Below, piece by piece: positions 5,292-6,638 of a stretch of DNA of 6,638 nt. Every line of letters begins with the position of its first letter. Position 1 is the stretch's first letter. Under the pieces are notes generated by a model. The model ran no database searches. It was not told the origin of the DNA and saw nothing but the letters and a program-made list of their open reading frames with translations. The stretch covers positions 1 through 6,638 of the forward strand of contig CAUDRD010000090.1 in NCBI GenBank assembly GCA_958451705.1, in the 5' to 3' direction. A program made the translations under genes and the position numbers. The stretch comes from an uncultured Oscillospiraceae bacterium. Lineage in GTDB: Bacteria > Bacillota > Clostridia > Oscillospirales > Acutalibacteraceae.

Positions 5292-6308
5292 TCAGCGATT
5301 AAGGGTATCAATTGGCATTGTTGCGAAGGCATTGAGATTTAAATCCGCAATATTACCCTTTTCAAACTCGTAAAATCCTTGAGAACCTATCATTGCGGCG
5401 TTGTCTCCGCAGTACTTTTTATCGGGCAAAAACAGCTCTATACCTCTCTCTTTGCAGGCTTTTTCCATTTTTTCACGGAGCATTGAGTTTGCGCTTACTC
5501 CTCCCGCAAGGGCTATTTTTTTGTATCCGTATTCCTCAGCAGCTTTCATTGTGTGGTCACAGAGAAGTCCTGTCACGGCATTCATAAAAGATGCGCCGAT
5601 ATTTTTAACGTCCGGCTCCTCACCTTTCTGCTTCATGTTATGGAGAAGATTTATAACGGAGGTTTTAAGGCCGGAAAAGCTGAAATCATAGACACTGCCG
5701 TCAACTTTAGGCTTCGGAAAACGGTATGCGCTAACGTCGCCGCCCTGGCAGAGCTTATCAAGGTTAAGTCCTCCCGGATAGGGAATACCCATTGACCTTG
5801 CAGCTTTGTCGAGAGTTTCCCCTGCGGCATCGTCACGGGTTTTGCCTATTACGGAAAAGTCCGTATAATCCTTAACTTCGACAATGTGGCTGTGACCGCC
5901 GGAAACCACAAGGGCAAGGAACGGCGGTTCAAGCTCAGGGAAAGTGAGATAGTTTGAAGCTATATGTCCCCTTAAATGATGAACAGGTACAAGGGGAATA
6001 CCGGAAGAAACTGAAAGTCCTTTTGCAAAGTTAACGCCTACAAGAAGTGCTCCTATAAGTCCGGGGGCATATGTAACAGCAATGGCGTCAATATCCGAAA
6101 GAGAGCAGTCTGCATCGCTGAGGGCTTTTGAAACCACCCCGGAAATTGCCTCGGTATGGCGTCTTGAAGCTATTTCCGGCACAACTCCGCCGTAAATTTT
6201 ATGTTCCTCAACCTGGGAAGCCACTACATTTGAAAGCACCTCTCTGCCGTTTTCTACAACAGCCGCCGCTGTTTCGTCGCAGGAACTTTCAATAGCAAGT
6301 ATTTTCAT
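5292..6308 (-). CDS. tsaD: tRNA N6-adenosine threonylcarbamoyltransferase TsaD
   Basis: TsaD transfers the threonylcarbamoyl group from threonylcarbamoyl-AMP to A37 of tRNAs that read ANN codons (t6A), working in the cytosol with TsaB and TsaE. The 338-residue length is normal. The ASKHA fold is shown by MKILAIESSCDETAAAVV at the start, the metal ligands H111 and H115 in HHLRGH, SGGHSH (136-141), GETLDKAAR (163-171), GGVSAN (269-274) and D302 in GDNAAMIG. All expected residues are present. ATG 6308 overlaps the rimI stop as ATGA, and AGGTGA (6315-6320) sits six bases upstream inside rimI, so translation is probably coupled. No clear intrinsic terminator follows; pckG begins 198 bases later under its own promoter. 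Confidence 0.98.
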   Translation of the reverse strand: MKILAIESSCDETAAAVVENGREVLSNVVASQVEEHKIYGGVVPEIASRRHTEAISGVVSKALSDADCSLSDIDAIAVTYAPGLIGALLVGVNFAKGLSVSSGIPLVPVHHLRGHIASNYLTFPELEPPFLALVVSGGHSHIVEVKDYTDFSVIGKTRDDAAGETLDKAARSMGIPYPGGLNLDKLCQGGDVSAYRFPKPKVDGSVYDFSFSGLKTSVINLLHNMKQKGEEPDVKNIGASFMNAVTGLLCDHTMKAAEEYGYKKIALAGGVSANSMLREKMEKACKERGIELFLPDKKYCGDNAAMIGSQGFYEFEKGNIADLNLNAFATMPIDTLNR

Positions 6309-6638
6309 ATATTATCACCTATTTTAAAATTTCTCGTCATTATTAAAGCGTCCTCTTTTGGGTTTGTATAGAAGTTTTTGCGCTCACCCGCCGGCTCAAA
6401 TAAAAATTTTTCATAGAGAGAAATGGCCGCAGTATTGGATTTTCGCACTTCCAGGGAGATAAACTCCCATGAATTTTCTTGGCACAGGGAGATAAGCTTT
6501 TCTAAAAGCAGAGAGGCTCCTCCCCTTCTGCGAAACTTCGGCATCACAGCGATATTGGCAATGTAACATTCGCCGCACACTTCGTGCATACCGCAGTACC
6601 CTGCAAATTCTCCGTCAAAAACCAGGGTGAAAAAATGC
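6305..6638 (-). CDS. rimI: Ribosomal protein bS18-alanine N-acetyltransferase RimI (N-terminal end outside window)
   Basis: This GNAT acetyltransferase is expected to acetylate the N-terminal alanine of ribosomal protein S18 with acetyl-CoA. The frame stays open to the window edge: upstream of the Met at 6589 it continues as HFFTLVFDGEFAGYCG, so that Met is internal and the gene starts outside the window. The visible 110 residues include CYIANIAVMPKFRRRGGASLL, which holds the acetyl-CoA binding R/Q-x-x-G-x-G/A loop (here RRRGGA). SLEVRKSNTAAISLYEKFLF, the usual C-terminal GNAT segment, follows. About 35-40 N-terminal residues are missing. The stop overlaps the tsaD start by four bases. The rimI-tsaD order is common in Firmicutes t6A clusters and supports the call over other GNATs. 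Confidence 0.9.
   Translation of the reverse strand, partial: HFFTLVFDGEFAGYCGMHEVCGECYIANIAVMPKFRRRGGASLLLEKLISLCQENSWEFISLEVRKSNTAAISLYEKFLFEPAGERKNFYTNPKEDALIMTRNFKIGDNI

Noticed and set aside
5393..5836. Plus- and minus-strand frames inside tsaD
   Set aside because: All overlap the fully conserved tsaD coding sequence and have no recognisable domain.
6587..6589. Met at 6589 as the rimI start
   Set aside because: The frame continues upstream to the window edge with RimI-like sequence (FDGEFAGYCGM), so this Met is internal.
1..6638. CRISPR array, tRNA, rRNA or transposase genes
   Set aside because: No regularly spaced direct repeats, no tRNA-like or rRNA-like sequence and no transposase-like frame were found on either strand.

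Overview
The window holds four clear protein-coding genes and one fused reading frame split into two domains. All lie on the minus strand, so the genetic order runs from high to low coordinates: rimI (cut by the window end), tsaD, a GTP-type PEP carboxykinase gene, a membrane protein/methyltransferase fusion, then a MATE-family transporter (cut by the window start). The proteins look like those of Gram-positive anaerobes of the class Clostridia, most likely an Oscillospiraceae/Ruminococcus-like gut bacterium. This is inferred from protein flavour, AGGAGG-type ribosome sites, sigma-A-like promoters and moderate GC; no marker gene fixes the taxon.

Right side (6638 to 5292): rimI and tsaD overlap by four bases (ATGA). 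They form the end of a typical tsaE-tsaB-rimI-tsaD style cluster for tRNA t6A synthesis and ribosomal-protein acetylation. A gap of about 200 bases follows. It carries a good sigma-A promoter, paired TTGAC repeats, a dyad and a leader hairpin, all upstream of pckG. The pckG gene encodes a complete GTP-dependent PEP carboxykinase and ends at a strong intrinsic terminator (3255-3289).

Middle (3225 to 1396): this is the unusual part. A single 609-codon frame joins about 351 residues of very AT-rich, unrecognised multi-pass membrane protein to a complete 258-residue class I SAM-dependent methyltransferase. The methyltransferase keeps its own ATG and Shine-Dalgarno sequence inside the frame. A one-base change in an A5 run just upstream would separate the two genes. 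The membrane part is much poorer in GC than everything around it and looks acquired.

Left side (1406 to 1): a 239-base module is bounded by two inverted copies of an 18-base near-palindrome. One copy supplies the stop codon of the methyltransferase; the other abuts the promoter of the MATE transporter. Inside lie a GC-rich palindrome, a second -10-like site with a dyad, and a possible 21-residue hydrophobic peptide. The MATE gene then runs off the window.

The housekeeping genes (rimI, tsaD, pckG) are ordinary. The candidates for something new are the membrane-methyltransferase fusion and the palindrome-bounded intergenic module beside it.
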